Part shown: positions 23,267 through 34,501 of the stretch, piece by piece | Position numbering within the stretch: position 1 is the first letter of the stretch | Layout: each line of letters begins with the position of its first letter | Assembly (NCBI RefSeq): GCF_001968815.1 | Contig: NZ_MIEQ01000017.1 | Coordinates: 62,001 to 126,000 of the forward strand | Origin: Motiliproteus sp. MSK22-1 | GTDB taxonomy: Bacteria > Pseudomonadota > Gammaproteobacteria > Pseudomonadales > Balneatricaceae | Reading direction: 5' to 3' | DNA: 64,000 bases | Program-made: the position numbers and the translations under genes | The notes under the pieces: generated by a model | What the model was told of the DNA's origin: nothing | The model's input: only the letters and a program-made list of their open reading frames with translations | The model's database searches: none

Positions 23267-24247
23267 ATGACACTGACAGAGTTACGTTACATTATTGCCC
23301 TGGCTCAGGAGAGTCATTTTGGCCGAGCTGCAGAGCGTTGCTTTGTTAGTCAACCAACCCTTAGCATTGCGGTTAAAAAACTTGAAGATGAGCTGGGAGT
23401 GGCTCTGTTCGAAAGAAGTAAGAACGCTCTGCAGATGACTCCCGTAGGCGAAAGAGTTGTTGAACAGGCTCAGCGGGTATTGGAAGAAGCACAGAGTATT
23501 AAGGAGTTGGCCAAAGCAGGTCAGGATCAGCTGAAGACCCCTCTGAGGCTGGGTGCTATATACACGATCGGCCCTTATCTTTTTCCCCATCTGATTCCTC
23601 GTCTTCGGGAATTGGCACCGGAGATGCCGCTGTATCTGGAGGAGAACCTGACGGAGGTTTTAAGAGGAAAACTTCGCCGGGGTGAGTTGGATGTTATTGT
23701 TATAGCCTTGCCCTTTGAAGAGCCGGACGTTCTGGTTCGGTCACTATATGATGAGTCATTCGTTTTGTTGCTGCCTCCCGGTCATCCCTGGCGTGAACGC
23801 TCAGCTGTTCAGGCCAGTGAGATTCATAACACAAGGCTATTGATGCTTGGAGAGGGTCACTGTTTTCGTGATCAGGTGCTGGAAGCTTGCCCCAGTGTCG
23901 GTAAAGCTCCTGATTCTGAGGCCCTGGTTACCGAGGGCAGTTCACTGGAGACTATTCGGCATATGGTTGCATCGGGGCTCGGGGCCAGTGTAGTACCTTT
24001 CTCGGCAGCTACCGGTGTTAGCGGTACAGATCTTGTACAGGTGAAACCTTTTAGTGCTCCTTCGCCAATGAGAACATTGGCATTGGCATGGAGAGCAAGC
24101 TTTCCACGGCCAAAAGCAATAGATATCGTCACTGATAGTATTCGCTCATGCTCCACTGTTGCGGATAATCAGGCTGGAGCTGTGCAGATAGAAGATTCCA
24201 CCAGGGCTAGAGATATGCCCGTGGAGTCTAGAGATATAGCCGGATGA
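23267..24247 (+). CDS. oxyR: Hydrogen-peroxide-sensing LysR regulator OxyR
   Basis: OxyR activates catalase, peroxiredoxin and related genes when oxidised. The N-terminal winged helix is MTLTELRYIIALAQESHFGRAAERCFVSQPTLS-like. The redox pair is intact: C199 in GEGHCFRDQ and C208 in LEACPS fall at the same numbers as in E. coli. Length is 326 residues, about 20 longer than E. coli because of a C-terminal tail rich in Asp, Arg and Ser. The stop overlaps the recG start by 4 bp (ATGA), an oxyR-recG pairing also found in Pseudomonas. Confidence 0.95.
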   Translation: MTLTELRYIIALAQESHFGRAAERCFVSQPTLSIAVKKLEDELGVALFERSKNALQMTPVGERVVEQAQRVLEEAQSIKELAKAGQDQLKTPLRLGAIYTIGPYLFPHLIPRLRELAPEMPLYLEENLTEVLRGKLRRGELDVIVIALPFEEPDVLVRSLYDESFVLLLPPGHPWRERSAVQASEIHNTRLLMLGEGHCFRDQVLEACPSVGKAPDSEALVTEGSSLETIRHMVASGLGASVVPFSAATGVSGTDLVQVKPFSAPSPMRTLALAWRASFPRPKAIDIVTDSIRSCSTVADNQAGAVQIEDSTRARDMPVESRDIAG

Positions 24248-26406
24248 GTTTGTATTCGGAACTCCGTAGTCTTGACCAAATTCCACTGACCCGGTTGAAA
24301 GGGGTTGGTGCGGCTCTGGCTGGGAAGCTTGAGAAGCTTGGACTTGAGAGTTTACAGGACTTGCTCTTTCATCTACCGATCCGATATCAGGATCGGACCC
24401 GAATTAAACCCATTGGTGAATTACGCCCCGGGGATGAGGTTGTCATACAGGGTCGAGTCAGAAACTGTGATCTGGTTCATGGTCGGCGCCGAAGTCTGCG
24501 TTGCCAAATTCAGGATGATACAGGCTCAGTCAGTCTGCGTTTTTTCCATTTTAGTGCGGCTCAAAAAAACAACCTTAAGCCCGGTATTGAGATTCGTTGC
24601 TTTGGTGAGGCGCGTGTTGGCAGCGGAGGTCTGGAGTTTTATCACCCCGAGTACAGGCAGCTCAGCGACGAAGAAGCCAGCCCTGTCGCTCAGAATCTGA
24701 CCCCTATATATCCTGCCACTGAAGGTATTACACAACCTCGGATTCGTGGGCTTTGTGAGCAGGCACTGGATATGATGGAGCGCCAGGGGGGGTTAAAAGA
24801 CTGGCTACCGGAGGTGCTGCAGCGTCGACATCAACTTATGGGGCTGAATGAAGCTGTCCGCTATCTTCACCGACCACCCGTAGAAGCAGACGTGTACCAA
24901 CTGAGTGAAGAGCGCCATCCTGCTCAACGACGTCTTGCATTTGAAGAGTTGCTGGCTCATCACCTCAGCCTGTTACGCTTGCGCCACCAACATCAAAGTC
25001 AAGGAGCGCCGGCATTGGTTGTTAATATGGGTAGCATGGCTGTGGATAACGCTGCTGTGGATCGTTCCGCCAGCGACAGTACCAAAGGGCCTGTACCACT
25101 TGTTGAGCAGTTTCTGGCACAGTTATCCTTTCAACTGACAGGGGCACAGAAACGTGTTTACGCAGAAGTTGCCCGAGACTTGTCACAACCGCTACCGATG
25201 CTCCGACTTGTGCAAGGTGATGTAGGTTCCGGTAAAACAGTGATTGCTGCATTAGCCGCATTGCAGGCCATCGATTGCGGCTATCAAGCAGCTGTCATGG
25301 CTCCAACCGAGATTCTGGCAGAGCAGCATTTCCTGAACTTTACCAGCTGGTTCGAACCTTTGGGGCTGCAGGTCGACTGGTTAGCGGGAAAGCTGAAAGG
25401 AAAAAAGAGAATCATGGCACTTGAGCGTATAGCCGGTGGGGAAGCACAGGTGGTCGTTGGCACTCATGCACTATTTCAGCAGGATGTGAAATTCAGTCAT
25501 CTGGCGCTGGTGGTGGTCGATGAACAACACCGGTTTGGTGTCCATCAACGGCTGGCATTAAGAGAAAAAGGCAGCCAGCAAGGGCGTTTACCTCATCAAT
25601 TGATAATGACTGCAACACCGATACCTCGTACCCTGACAATGAGCGCCTATGCTGATTTGGATTGCTCGATAATCGATGAACTACCGGCAGGCCGCTCTCC
25701 GGTAAATACCGCACTGATTTCTGATCAGCGACGTCAGGAAGTTATCTCCAGAGTGCGAGTGGCTTGTGGAGAGGGGCGCCAGGCTTATTGGGTATGTACG
25801 CTGATTGATGAATCAGAAGTACTGGAATGTCAGGCGGCTGAAGCCACCGCCGAAGAACTTACCAGAATGCTGCCGGAACTGCGTATCGGGCTGGTGCATG
25901 GGCGACTGAAAGCCGCAGAAAAGGCAGAGATAATGGCTGCTTTTAAAGCTCATCAATTAGACCTGTTGGTTGCAACAACGGTGATTGAAGTGGGGGTCGA
26001 TGTTCCTAATGCCAGCTTGATGATTATTGAAAACCCAGAGCGTCTGGGTTTGGCTCAGCTGCACCAGCTTAGAGGGCGAGTGGGTCGTGGTATGGTAGCC
26101 AGTCATTGTGTGCTTATGTACCACGCTCCCTTATCTCAACAGGGACAAGAACGTCTGAGGGTTATGAGAGAAACAACAGATGGATTCAGAATAGCTGAAA
26201 AAGATCTTGAGATTCGCGGGCCGGGAGAGGTTTTAGGAACACGGCAGACTGGGATGATGCAGTTTAGGGTCGCCAATTTAGAGCGAGATGCAGATCTGTT
26301 GACCCAGGTAAAGGCCATTGCTGGCCAGATGGACTCCGCTCCAGAGAACTGTGATGCCATTATTCGCCGCTGGCTGGGCCGGGGAGAGCAGTACGGCGGT
26401 GTTTAA
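24244..26406 (+). CDS. recG: ATP-dependent DNA helicase RecG
   Basis: RecG remodels stalled replication forks and Holliday junctions. The N-terminal wedge/OB domain (about residues 60-160) is followed by helicase lobes with Walker A GDVGSGKT, motif II VVDEQHRFGV, motif III TATPIPRTL and motif VI QLRGRVGRG. The C-terminus carries EKDLEIRGPGEVLGTRQTG, the RecG TRG region. Length is 720 residues (E. coli 693). Translation is coupled to oxyR by a 4-bp overlap. Confidence 0.97.
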   Translation: MSLYSELRSLDQIPLTRLKGVGAALAGKLEKLGLESLQDLLFHLPIRYQDRTRIKPIGELRPGDEVVIQGRVRNCDLVHGRRRSLRCQIQDDTGSVSLRFFHFSAAQKNNLKPGIEIRCFGEARVGSGGLEFYHPEYRQLSDEEASPVAQNLTPIYPATEGITQPRIRGLCEQALDMMERQGGLKDWLPEVLQRRHQLMGLNEAVRYLHRPPVEADVYQLSEERHPAQRRLAFEELLAHHLSLLRLRHQHQSQGAPALVVNMGSMAVDNAAVDRSASDSTKGPVPLVEQFLAQLSFQLTGAQKRVYAEVARDLSQPLPMLRLVQGDVGSGKTVIAALAALQAIDCGYQAAVMAPTEILAEQHFLNFTSWFEPLGLQVDWLAGKLKGKKRIMALERIAGGEAQVVVGTHALFQQDVKFSHLALVVVDEQHRFGVHQRLALREKGSQQGRLPHQLIMTATPIPRTLTMSAYADLDCSIIDELPAGRSPVNTALISDQRRQEVISRVRVACGEGRQAYWVCTLIDESEVLECQAAEATAEELTRMLPELRIGLVHGRLKAAEKAEIMAAFKAHQLDLLVATTVIEVGVDVPNASLMIIENPERLGLAQLHQLRGRVGRGMVASHCVLMYHAPLSQQGQERLRVMRETTDGFRIAEKDLEIRGPGEVLGTRQTGMMQFRVANLERDADLLTQVKAIAGQMDSAPENCDAIIRRWLGRGEQYGGV

Positions 26407-26600
26407 ACTGCCACAGGTTTTATAGAAATAATATTCAAAATTAGATTATAAAATTTTTATCTCAGTATTAATTAGTCAAAATAGCATTTTAAACTGCTTG
26501 ATCCTATTCCCTGATCGCTGTTGTTACTTTGCCATATTTGCTGGCTCTGAAAGATTGGCTCAGCGTAAAATAGCGTACTTTCAGTTACGGAATTCAAATA

Positions 26601-27122
26601 GTGATTACAACCGAGCAACTACAGGTCATTGAAACTCAGTTGGGGCGAACCCCTCGAGGCCTTGTTGATATTGGCTACCAAACAGATCGGGGGATTCCGG
26701 TTGTATTGCAGATGCGATCATTGGTTGATGATCAGCCTTTTCCGACGCTCTACTGGCTTTCCTCTAAAGACCTGTACAAGGCGATAGCGAGATTGGAAAC
26801 TGAGGGCTGGGTGAAGCGTTTGGAAGAAGAGTTAGCTGAGGATCCGGAGTTTCTCCAGTCCTACCAGCAAAATCACCGGGATTACGTAAAGCAACGTTGG
26901 CAGATGATGGCTGAAAAAGACCGCCAACGCATCGAAACGCTGGGGTTTTCTCATTTGTTCGAGCGCTATGGGATTGGTGGTATTGCCCAGTGGGATAAGG
27001 TGCGTTGCCTACATATGCACTATGCACACTATCTCTGTGGCAGTTCAGATAGCCTGAAAAATGTGATTGGTGAGCGTCTGGAGCGACAGTTCGGTCTTAT
27101 GCAGCTACAGTTAACGATTTAG
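26601..27122 (+). CDS. DUF501 family protein
   Basis: This 173-residue protein of unknown function is recognised by PRGL near the N-terminus, MRSLVDDQPFPTLYWL, and the C-terminal GIGGIAQWDKVRCLHMHYAHYLCG, features of DUF501. It is probably cytoplasmic, with no signal peptide or membrane segment. The start is GTG at 26601 with only a weak upstream purine stretch. It lies between recG and the convergent ferredoxin gene. Confidence 0.85.
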   Translation: MITTEQLQVIETQLGRTPRGLVDIGYQTDRGIPVVLQMRSLVDDQPFPTLYWLSSKDLYKAIARLETEGWVKRLEEELAEDPEFLQSYQQNHRDYVKQRWQMMAEKDRQRIETLGFSHLFERYGIGGIAQWDKVRCLHMHYAHYLCGSSDSLKNVIGERLERQFGLMQLQLTI

Positions 27123-27185
27123 TACCTGTAGCTAAATCGTGCGCTGGCTGTCCAGGCAAGCTCGGTAATCATAAGGAAGGAGACA

Positions 27186-27206
27186 GGGCAGAAAGTACTT
27201 CTGCCC
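27186..27206. terminator. Hairpin between DUF501 gene and ferredoxin gene
   Basis: GGGCAGAA (27186-27193) pairs with TTCTGCCC (27199-27206) around a 5-base loop, between two convergent genes. No T-run follows on either strand, so terminator function is inferred from position. Confidence 0.45.
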
Positions 27207-27223
27207 ATCGCTGACGGGAATGA

Positions 27224-27490
<267 letters not shown>

Positions 27491-27514
27491 CTATCTTTGG
27501 TCTCTTATGAGACT

Positions 27515-28105
<591 letters not shown>

Positions 28106-28155
28106 TCAGCTTATACGGGAATTGTAAGTACTTTTCAGCAAGAATTCCGTTATTT

Positions 28156-28785
28156 TCAGGTTAGGTCAGAGCTGTTGCGCTGGCAAAGACAGCTTCTGAT
28201 CTGGCCACTGTCTTTCTGACGCAGTATCTGCCAGTTTTCAGGTAGTGGCAGATTTTTTAGTTCTTTTTCGACTTCGATATAGATCAGGGCCTGATCCTTA
28301 AGCAAGGCCCCCTGCTCCAACCGCTGACAGCATTTTTCCAGCATATCCTGTCTGAACGGTGGATCTAGGAACACCAGGTCATAGGTGCCGGATTCTTCAG
28401 TTTGTTGCTCCAGCCAAGCTGGGGCCGATGCTTGGATCAGTTGTACATTTTCAGCTTTAAGTAAGTTTAAATTAAGTCGTAATTGGTCAATAGCCAGCTT
28501 GGAGCTATCGATCAAGGTTGCACTGGCTGCCCCTCGGGACAGTGCTTCCAGAGCCAGTGCTCCGCTACCACTAAAAAGATCCAGGCATCGGGATCCTTCA
28601 ATAGAGGGCTGTAACCAGTTAAACAGCGTTTCCCTGACCCGATCAGGAGTAGGTCTTAACCCTTCCTGGTCGGGAAAACTGAGCTTTCTTCCACGCCAGT
28701 GCCCAGCAATGATTCGAAGCGTGTTAACTCCTTTACCGGCCTTGGGAGTGCTTTGAGGGGGACTTCGACGTTGTTTACGAGGCAT
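28156..28785 (-). CDS. rsmD: 16S rRNA (guanine966-N2)-methyltransferase
   Basis: RsmD methylates G966 in the 30S P-site region using S-adenosylmethionine. Motifs are RIIAGHWRGRKL, RPTPDRVRETLFNWL, the SAM-binding CLDLFSGSGALALEALSRGA and the catalytic DPPF in LVFLDPPFRQ. Length is 209 residues, with a basic N-terminal extension (PRKQRRSPPQS). It is adjacent to coaD and to the M16-like gene, as in Pseudomonas. Confidence 0.95.
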   Translation of the reverse strand: MPRKQRRSPPQSTPKAGKGVNTLRIIAGHWRGRKLSFPDQEGLRPTPDRVRETLFNWLQPSIEGSRCLDLFSGSGALALEALSRGAASATLIDSSKLAIDQLRLNLNLLKAENVQLIQASAPAWLEQQTEESGTYDLVFLDPPFRQDMLEKCCQRLEQGALLKDQALIYIEVEKELKNLPLPENWQILRQKDSGQIRSCLCQRNSSDLT

Positions 28786-28885
28786 GCGTGACTCTACCTT
28801 AGGGAAATTGATTATCTAGTCTTTGTTGATAATCCGGACGTTCTGTTACCTCATAGCGGTAAAGTATGACCAGGTTATCATCTCG

Positions 28886-30127
28886 TCAGGGTGTAGCAGG
28901 TGTTTCCAATATCCAATGGTACATCTGCAGGTCAAGCAAACTGTTGATTTGCTTGCGTAATTCTTCATGACTTAACAGCTCAAGTCGCGAATCGAGTTGC
29001 TGTAGATAATCCACTGGAAGCTGGTAAAAAGCGATAGATTCCAGTTGCTCAAAAAGAAGCGATGGATTCTGACTGTTTTCATGAAGACTGTCGATCATCT
29101 TCTGTCTGGTTTCATTCAGGGTTTTATTGTCAGTTTGCAGTAAGCGCAGCTGAAGTCGTTCCATGACCGATTGAGCGGTAATTGTGTCGCTGGTATTCAG
29201 GTGTAAAAGCAGCTGACTGCGCGCCGCTAGTGTTGTCAGATCAGAATTGATATTGAGCGCAGTGGCCAGCTCCCGTATTTGCCTCAATGCGACTAACTGG
29301 TCCATAAATGCTGGAGATTCCTTACCCGCTGTATGGCGTGCCATCCATAAATGGTAGTTGCCAAGTGTTGACGTTGTGCGCTGTTGCAGGGAATAGTTTG
29401 TGGGGATAGTCGGTTGCCAGCTGTCGCTTAGGGGCAGTAATGGTAAGGTGTCCTGCAGTTGCTTTAATATCACGTCAGGGTCTGGAGAGAGCATGGCAAT
29501 TCTAAGCTGTGAACGACTCAGCAACTGGTGTTTGAAGTTTTGCCAGGTGCGGTAATTACTGATCTCAACGGCTACGGAGTCTCGCAGCCATTGCTGTAAC
29601 TGTAATAATGATGAGCTGGTTGACTGATTATCCAGATAACTACGCGCGGATTGCTTCTTTTGCTCTTGTTGCCACTGACTGGGATCCAGCGAGTTTTGCA
29701 GATGTGAAAAGAGTAATGTGAAAATGCTGGAAACATTATTTCTGGAAGCCTCATCAACGGGGTTTGGGATTTTCAGGGTGATTTGTAGCCGATCAGCCAG
29801 GGACCTGAGTGCTATTTCAGCCTGGTTATTGGCAATGTCCGGGAGTTGCGATAGTTGATTGAGGCTTTTATGCAACTGATTGAAGAGTAATCTTGTGTCT
29901 GGATGATCCCCCATTCTTGTTGGTGGAAGAGCAAAGCTGAAACTCAGAAAGAGGCTGTCGTCGTTACCGTTCTCAGCCCAGTAGACAGGAACTTGATGGA
30001 TCTGGCGTAAACTAAGCTCTGGCAATAGCGGACGGTTACCTGATGCAGTCAATAGTACTATCGCAATTAGGGTGACAATAATAATGATATTGAGCTGTTT
30101 TCGATTAAACAGGGGTTTATCAAACAT
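28886..30127 (-). CDS. Degenerate M16 peptidase-like membrane protein
   Basis: This 413-residue protein has an N-terminal membrane anchor (LNIIIIVTLIAIVLLTAS, about residues 12-29) and a long helical body. Its place, next to rsmD and divergent from ftsY, is where Pseudomonas carries M16 zinc peptidases, and FSFALPPTRMGDHPDTRLLFNQL resembles the start of an M16 fold. The zinc motif HxxEH is absent, so it is unlikely to be a protease. The ATG at 30127 is chosen because it puts the anchor near the N-terminus; a GTG at 30208 would add 27 residues. The M16 assignment rests on synteny and weak similarity. Confidence 0.55.
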   Translation of the reverse strand: MFDKPLFNRKQLNIIIIVTLIAIVLLTASGNRPLLPELSLRQIHQVPVYWAENGNDDSLFLSFSFALPPTRMGDHPDTRLLFNQLHKSLNQLSQLPDIANNQAEIALRSLADRLQITLKIPNPVDEASRNNVSSIFTLLFSHLQNSLDPSQWQQEQKKQSARSYLDNQSTSSSLLQLQQWLRDSVAVEISNYRTWQNFKHQLLSRSQLRIAMLSPDPDVILKQLQDTLPLLPLSDSWQPTIPTNYSLQQRTTSTLGNYHLWMARHTAGKESPAFMDQLVALRQIRELATALNINSDLTTLAARSQLLLHLNTSDTITAQSVMERLQLRLLQTDNKTLNETRQKMIDSLHENSQNPSLLFEQLESIAFYQLPVDYLQQLDSRLELLSHEELRKQINSLLDLQMYHWILETPATP

Positions 30128-30337
30128 CTTCTCTACCTGAAAAGTCCTTGAGAGTTTATACCCCAATCGGGCCACTAATGGTAAGCTTATCCGCTGTTTT
30201 GTCCGCACCCGGTTATTGTGAAGGTTAGCGTGTTGACTGGGGGACGGTTAATTTCTTATGGGGATCATTGGCATCATGACATTGTGGTCGTTGTCCTGAG
30301 CTCCTGACTAATTTTTTAATTATGGATTGTTTGACTG

Positions 30338-31597
<1,260 letters not shown>

Positions 31598-31662
31598 TGG
31601 CTAATCGGGTGATTGAGCCATTGAATGACTAGTTGATAATAAGCAGTTGATAGAGAGCCTGG

Positions 31663-32313
31663 ATGATTCGGTTTGATAATGTCAGTATGCGTTACCCGGG
31701 AGGGCATGAAGCCCTCAGCCAGGTAAATTTTTCCTTGGAACGAGGGGAAATGGCTTTTTTAACCGGGCATTCCGGTGCCGGAAAAAGCACGTTACTGAAG
31801 CTGATTATGCTGATGGAAAGGGCCAGCCAAGGGCAGGTAATGGTGGATGGTAATAACCTGAACCGTCTGCCCGCCCGACAGATCCCCTATTTGCGGCGGC
31901 GAATCGGGGTGGTTTTCCAGAATCATCGCTTGTTATTTGATCGTAGTGTATTTGATAACGTCGCTCTTCCATTGCTTATTTCCGGTTATGATGAGACGGA
32001 TATTGGTTCCAGAGTCAGGGCTGCACTGGACAAAGTGGGGCTCCTGCGCAAAGAGAAACTGAGCCCTGTACTGCTGTCCAGTGGTGAGCAGCAACGTATA
32101 GGCATTGCCAGAGCAATCGTTAATAAACCACAGTTATTGTTAGCTGATGAGCCAACCGGTAACCTTGATCCACGCTTATCTGCGGAGATCATGGGGCTTT
32201 TTCATCAGTTCAATCAGGTGGGGGTATCGGTGCTGGTTGCCAGCCATGATTTGGATTTGATTTCCAGATTACCTCATCGAGTGATGACGTTGGATCAGGG
32301 GCGAATGTCATGA
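31663..32313 (+). CDS. ftsE: Cell division ATP-binding protein FtsE
   Basis: FtsE is the ATPase of the FtsEX complex, which links the divisome to septal peptidoglycan hydrolase activation. Walker A is TGHSGAGKST, the signature is LSSGEQQRIGIARAIV, and Walker B is LLLADEPTGNLD. Length is 216 residues. It starts MIRFDNVSMRYPGG with GAGAG upstream. The stop overlaps the ftsX start by 4 bp. Confidence 0.97.
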   Translation: MIRFDNVSMRYPGGHEALSQVNFSLERGEMAFLTGHSGAGKSTLLKLIMLMERASQGQVMVDGNNLNRLPARQIPYLRRRIGVVFQNHRLLFDRSVFDNVALPLLISGYDETDIGSRVRAALDKVGLLRKEKLSPVLLSSGEQQRIGIARAIVNKPQLLLADEPTGNLDPRLSAEIMGLFHQFNQVGVSVLVASHDLDLISRLPHRVMTLDQGRMS

Positions 32314-33356
32314 CAGTAGAACGCCCCTCTGGTGCTCAAAGCCGATCCCGGCGTGGTTTAGCGGGTCAGAAACTGGCTGGCCAAAAAAATACTACTGGCC
32401 ACAAAAGTGCCACTGTTCACAAGGTACAGATAGCTGATCGTGGTCGCAGCTATTTAAAACATCATCTACAAGTCGCCCGTATCAGTTGGAATCGTTTGTT
32501 GTCGGAGCCTTTGGCCACTCTTATGACCGTAATGGTGCTGGCGATAGCCCTTACTTTACCCAGTGTCCTTTATGTTGGCTTGAAGAATATACAGTCGGTA
32601 AGCTATCAATGGCAGGGGGTGACACAGATTACCCTGTTTCTGTCTGATCAGTTAAGTGAGTCAGAAGGTCGAGACTTAGCACAACAGCTGGAATCCAATG
32701 ACCAGGTTAAACAGCTTGTGTATCTCTCTAAAGCTGATGCCTTGAATGAATTTAAACAGTACTCGGGTTTCTCGGAAGCGATCGATGCCTTAGATGATAA
32801 CCCGTTGCCAGCCGTGATCCTTTTGGAACCCAGTGGGCAGTATTTAGAGAGGGAGCAATTGAACCTGTTAAAGGTGCAGTTGGAATCGGTAGAGGGTATT
32901 GAAGAGGCACAAGTCGATATGGCTTGGCTGGAACGTCTGTTGAGTATTACTGATCTGGCACAGCGTTTGGTACTTATACTTTCCTGCCTGCTGGGGTTTG
33001 CGGTACTTTTGGTCGTTGGGAATACTATTCGTTTAGAGATAGAAAACCGACGGGAAGAAATCCAGGTGGTGAAGCTGGTGGGTGGTACAGATGCATTTGT
33101 TCAGCGACCCTTCTTATATACCGGCTTCTGGTATGGGATTGCAGCAGGGTTTGTTGCCTGGTTATTGGTACAGGGCAGTCTCTGGTACTTATCCGGAAAA
33201 GTGAATCAACTGATTAATCTTTATCAAAGTAGTTATCAGTTGCAGGGGCTGAGTTTTGTTGCGGGGACTGTGCTGGTAACGATTAGCATCTTGATAGGTG
33301 TTGGCGGTGCCTGGCTGGCTGTTATACGCCACCTGAAAGCAATTGAGCCTACCTGA
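32310..33356 (+). CDS. ftsX: Cell division permease-like protein FtsX
   Basis: FtsX is the inner-membrane partner of FtsE. The 348-residue sequence has a basic cytoplasmic N-terminus (about 50 residues with repeated GQK/HK motifs), a first membrane helix (LATLMTVMVLAIALTLPSVLYVG), a periplasmic loop with LEPSGQY, and three further helices near the C-terminus. VGNTIRLEIENRREEIQVVKLVGGTDAFVQRPFLYTG is the FtsX family signature. Four-base overlap with ftsE couples translation. In related genomes rpoH follows directly; here a lipase-like gene intervenes. Confidence 0.95.
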   Translation: MTVERPSGAQSRSRRGLAGQKLAGQKNTTGHKSATVHKVQIADRGRSYLKHHLQVARISWNRLLSEPLATLMTVMVLAIALTLPSVLYVGLKNIQSVSYQWQGVTQITLFLSDQLSESEGRDLAQQLESNDQVKQLVYLSKADALNEFKQYSGFSEAIDALDDNPLPAVILLEPSGQYLEREQLNLLKVQLESVEGIEEAQVDMAWLERLLSITDLAQRLVLILSCLLGFAVLLVVGNTIRLEIENRREEIQVVKLVGGTDAFVQRPFLYTGFWYGIAAGFVAWLLVQGSLWYLSGKVNQLINLYQSSYQLQGLSFVAGTVLVTISILIGVGGAWLAVIRHLKAIEPT

Positions 33357-33376
33357 AAAATAACCCAGCGTTGCTA

Positions 33377-33408
33377 TTTATTACAGTATAAATTTATTAC
33401 AGTATAAA
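33377..33408. repeat. 16-bp perfect tandem duplication after ftsX
   Basis: TTTATTACAGTATAAA occurs twice head to tail (33377-33392 and 33393-33408) in the AT-rich gap between ftsX and the lipase-like gene. This looks like a slippage duplication. Confidence 0.9.
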
Positions 33409-33607
33409 AAAATTTGACGAAATAGATTTTTGACAGATTAATAAATATTACTCTCGTTAATTTATAAGAGATAAACTTACTATAAAGCAATGAGCATGAT
33501 GTTTGTGCTCCTGAAAACTGAATAGACTTTTGTTTATTATCTTTTAGTCTGCAGCACAGATAAAAATTATTTTAATACACTGTTAACGTTCTCCCCTGTT
33601 ATTTAAA

Positions 33608-33634
33608 GGGCCTGCACTGCAAGGTTGCAGGCCC
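33608..33634 (-). terminator. Intrinsic terminator of the lipase-like gene
   Basis: GGGCCTGCA (33608-33616) pairs perfectly with TGCAGGCCC (33626-33634). On the minus strand the stem is followed by TTTAAAT. It lies 13 bp beyond the lipase stop codon. Confidence 0.85.
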
Positions 33635-33646
33635 TCTTCAGGCTTC

Positions 33647-34501
33647 CTAAACGAAGTCAACATTCTCAAGCTGGTAAGTAAACACATGCCATGCATGATT
33701 TAAAACCGCTTCGGCTTGCTCTACGATAATATTGTCATCGGGTACAAGCCACCCTGCAAAGTCTGCGCGGTCATTCACGCCTTCCAGCCAATAGGTTTCA
33801 CCATATTGCTTTTGTTCAATAAGGAATGAGCCAAATGTAGTGTCATCCATCAATCCGTTATAGTCTGACAGGGCGTCGCCCTGTACATTAAAATTGGTGA
33901 TATTGGCGGCATTGTTAATATCCAGGTTAAGAGAGTCAATGGTAGCCTGTGACAAGCCTGCCGCGTCAAAGACAATTGCCTCATTACCGGTTGCCAGCGC
34001 TGCAGCTGTTGCTAAGCCGCCGCCCAGGCTGTGCCCGGTGAAGGATAATTGAATCGCATCCTCACCAGTCAAACCCTGTTGATTGTTGTAGTTATCCACA
34101 TTCTCTTGAACAGATTGAGCGACATCAACAGCATATTCGTATTGCTCGGACTGCCCCAAAGCCTGTTCTATATCCTCGACCCAGTCCACCAGAGAAAGGG
34201 GCTCGGTCCCTTTGAAAGAAAGGACTAAATCCCCAGAGTCAGAATCTTCAAAAATTTTGTAGTCCAGACCGTCTGTTCCTATCCAGTCTATATAGCCTCC
34301 CCCTTGCGCAACCTCTTGATAGTTATCAGTAGAAAAATCTTGATTTTTAATATCATCAATACCCTGAAACAGATTCAATCCTGCTTCAGCAACCAGGTAG
34401 TCATCCCAGTCGTAGGTTTGAGAAGATAGCTTGGCGCTATCCAGTGCTCGGTTGTACTGTTCCAGAGTCAGGCCTTGTGGGAGGTTTTCTATTATTGGCA
34501 T
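33647..34501 (-). CDS. Class 3 lipase-like alpha/beta hydrolase
   Basis: This 284-residue acidic hydrolase has the nucleophile elbow TGHSLGGGLATAAAL, with candidate catalytic Asp in FDAAG or VQGDALSDYNG and a C-terminal His (HAWHVF). DLVLSFKGTEPLSLVDWVEDIE resembles the lid region of class 3 lipases and of Mbeg1/DUF2974 proteins. No signal peptide is seen, so it is cytoplasmic or exported by a non-Sec route. The ATG at 34501 has AAAGGAG eight bases upstream. It lies between ftsX and rpoH, which are usually adjacent, in AT-rich flanks, suggesting acquisition. Substrate is unknown. Confidence 0.8.
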   Translation of the reverse strand: MPIIENLPQGLTLEQYNRALDSAKLSSQTYDWDDYLVAEAGLNLFQGIDDIKNQDFSTDNYQEVAQGGGYIDWIGTDGLDYKIFEDSDSGDLVLSFKGTEPLSLVDWVEDIEQALGQSEQYEYAVDVAQSVQENVDNYNNQQGLTGEDAIQLSFTGHSLGGGLATAAALATGNEAIVFDAAGLSQATIDSLNLDINNAANITNFNVQGDALSDYNGLMDDTTFGSFLIEQKQYGETYWLEGVNDRADFAGWLVPDDNIIVEQAEAVLNHAWHVFTYQLENVDFV

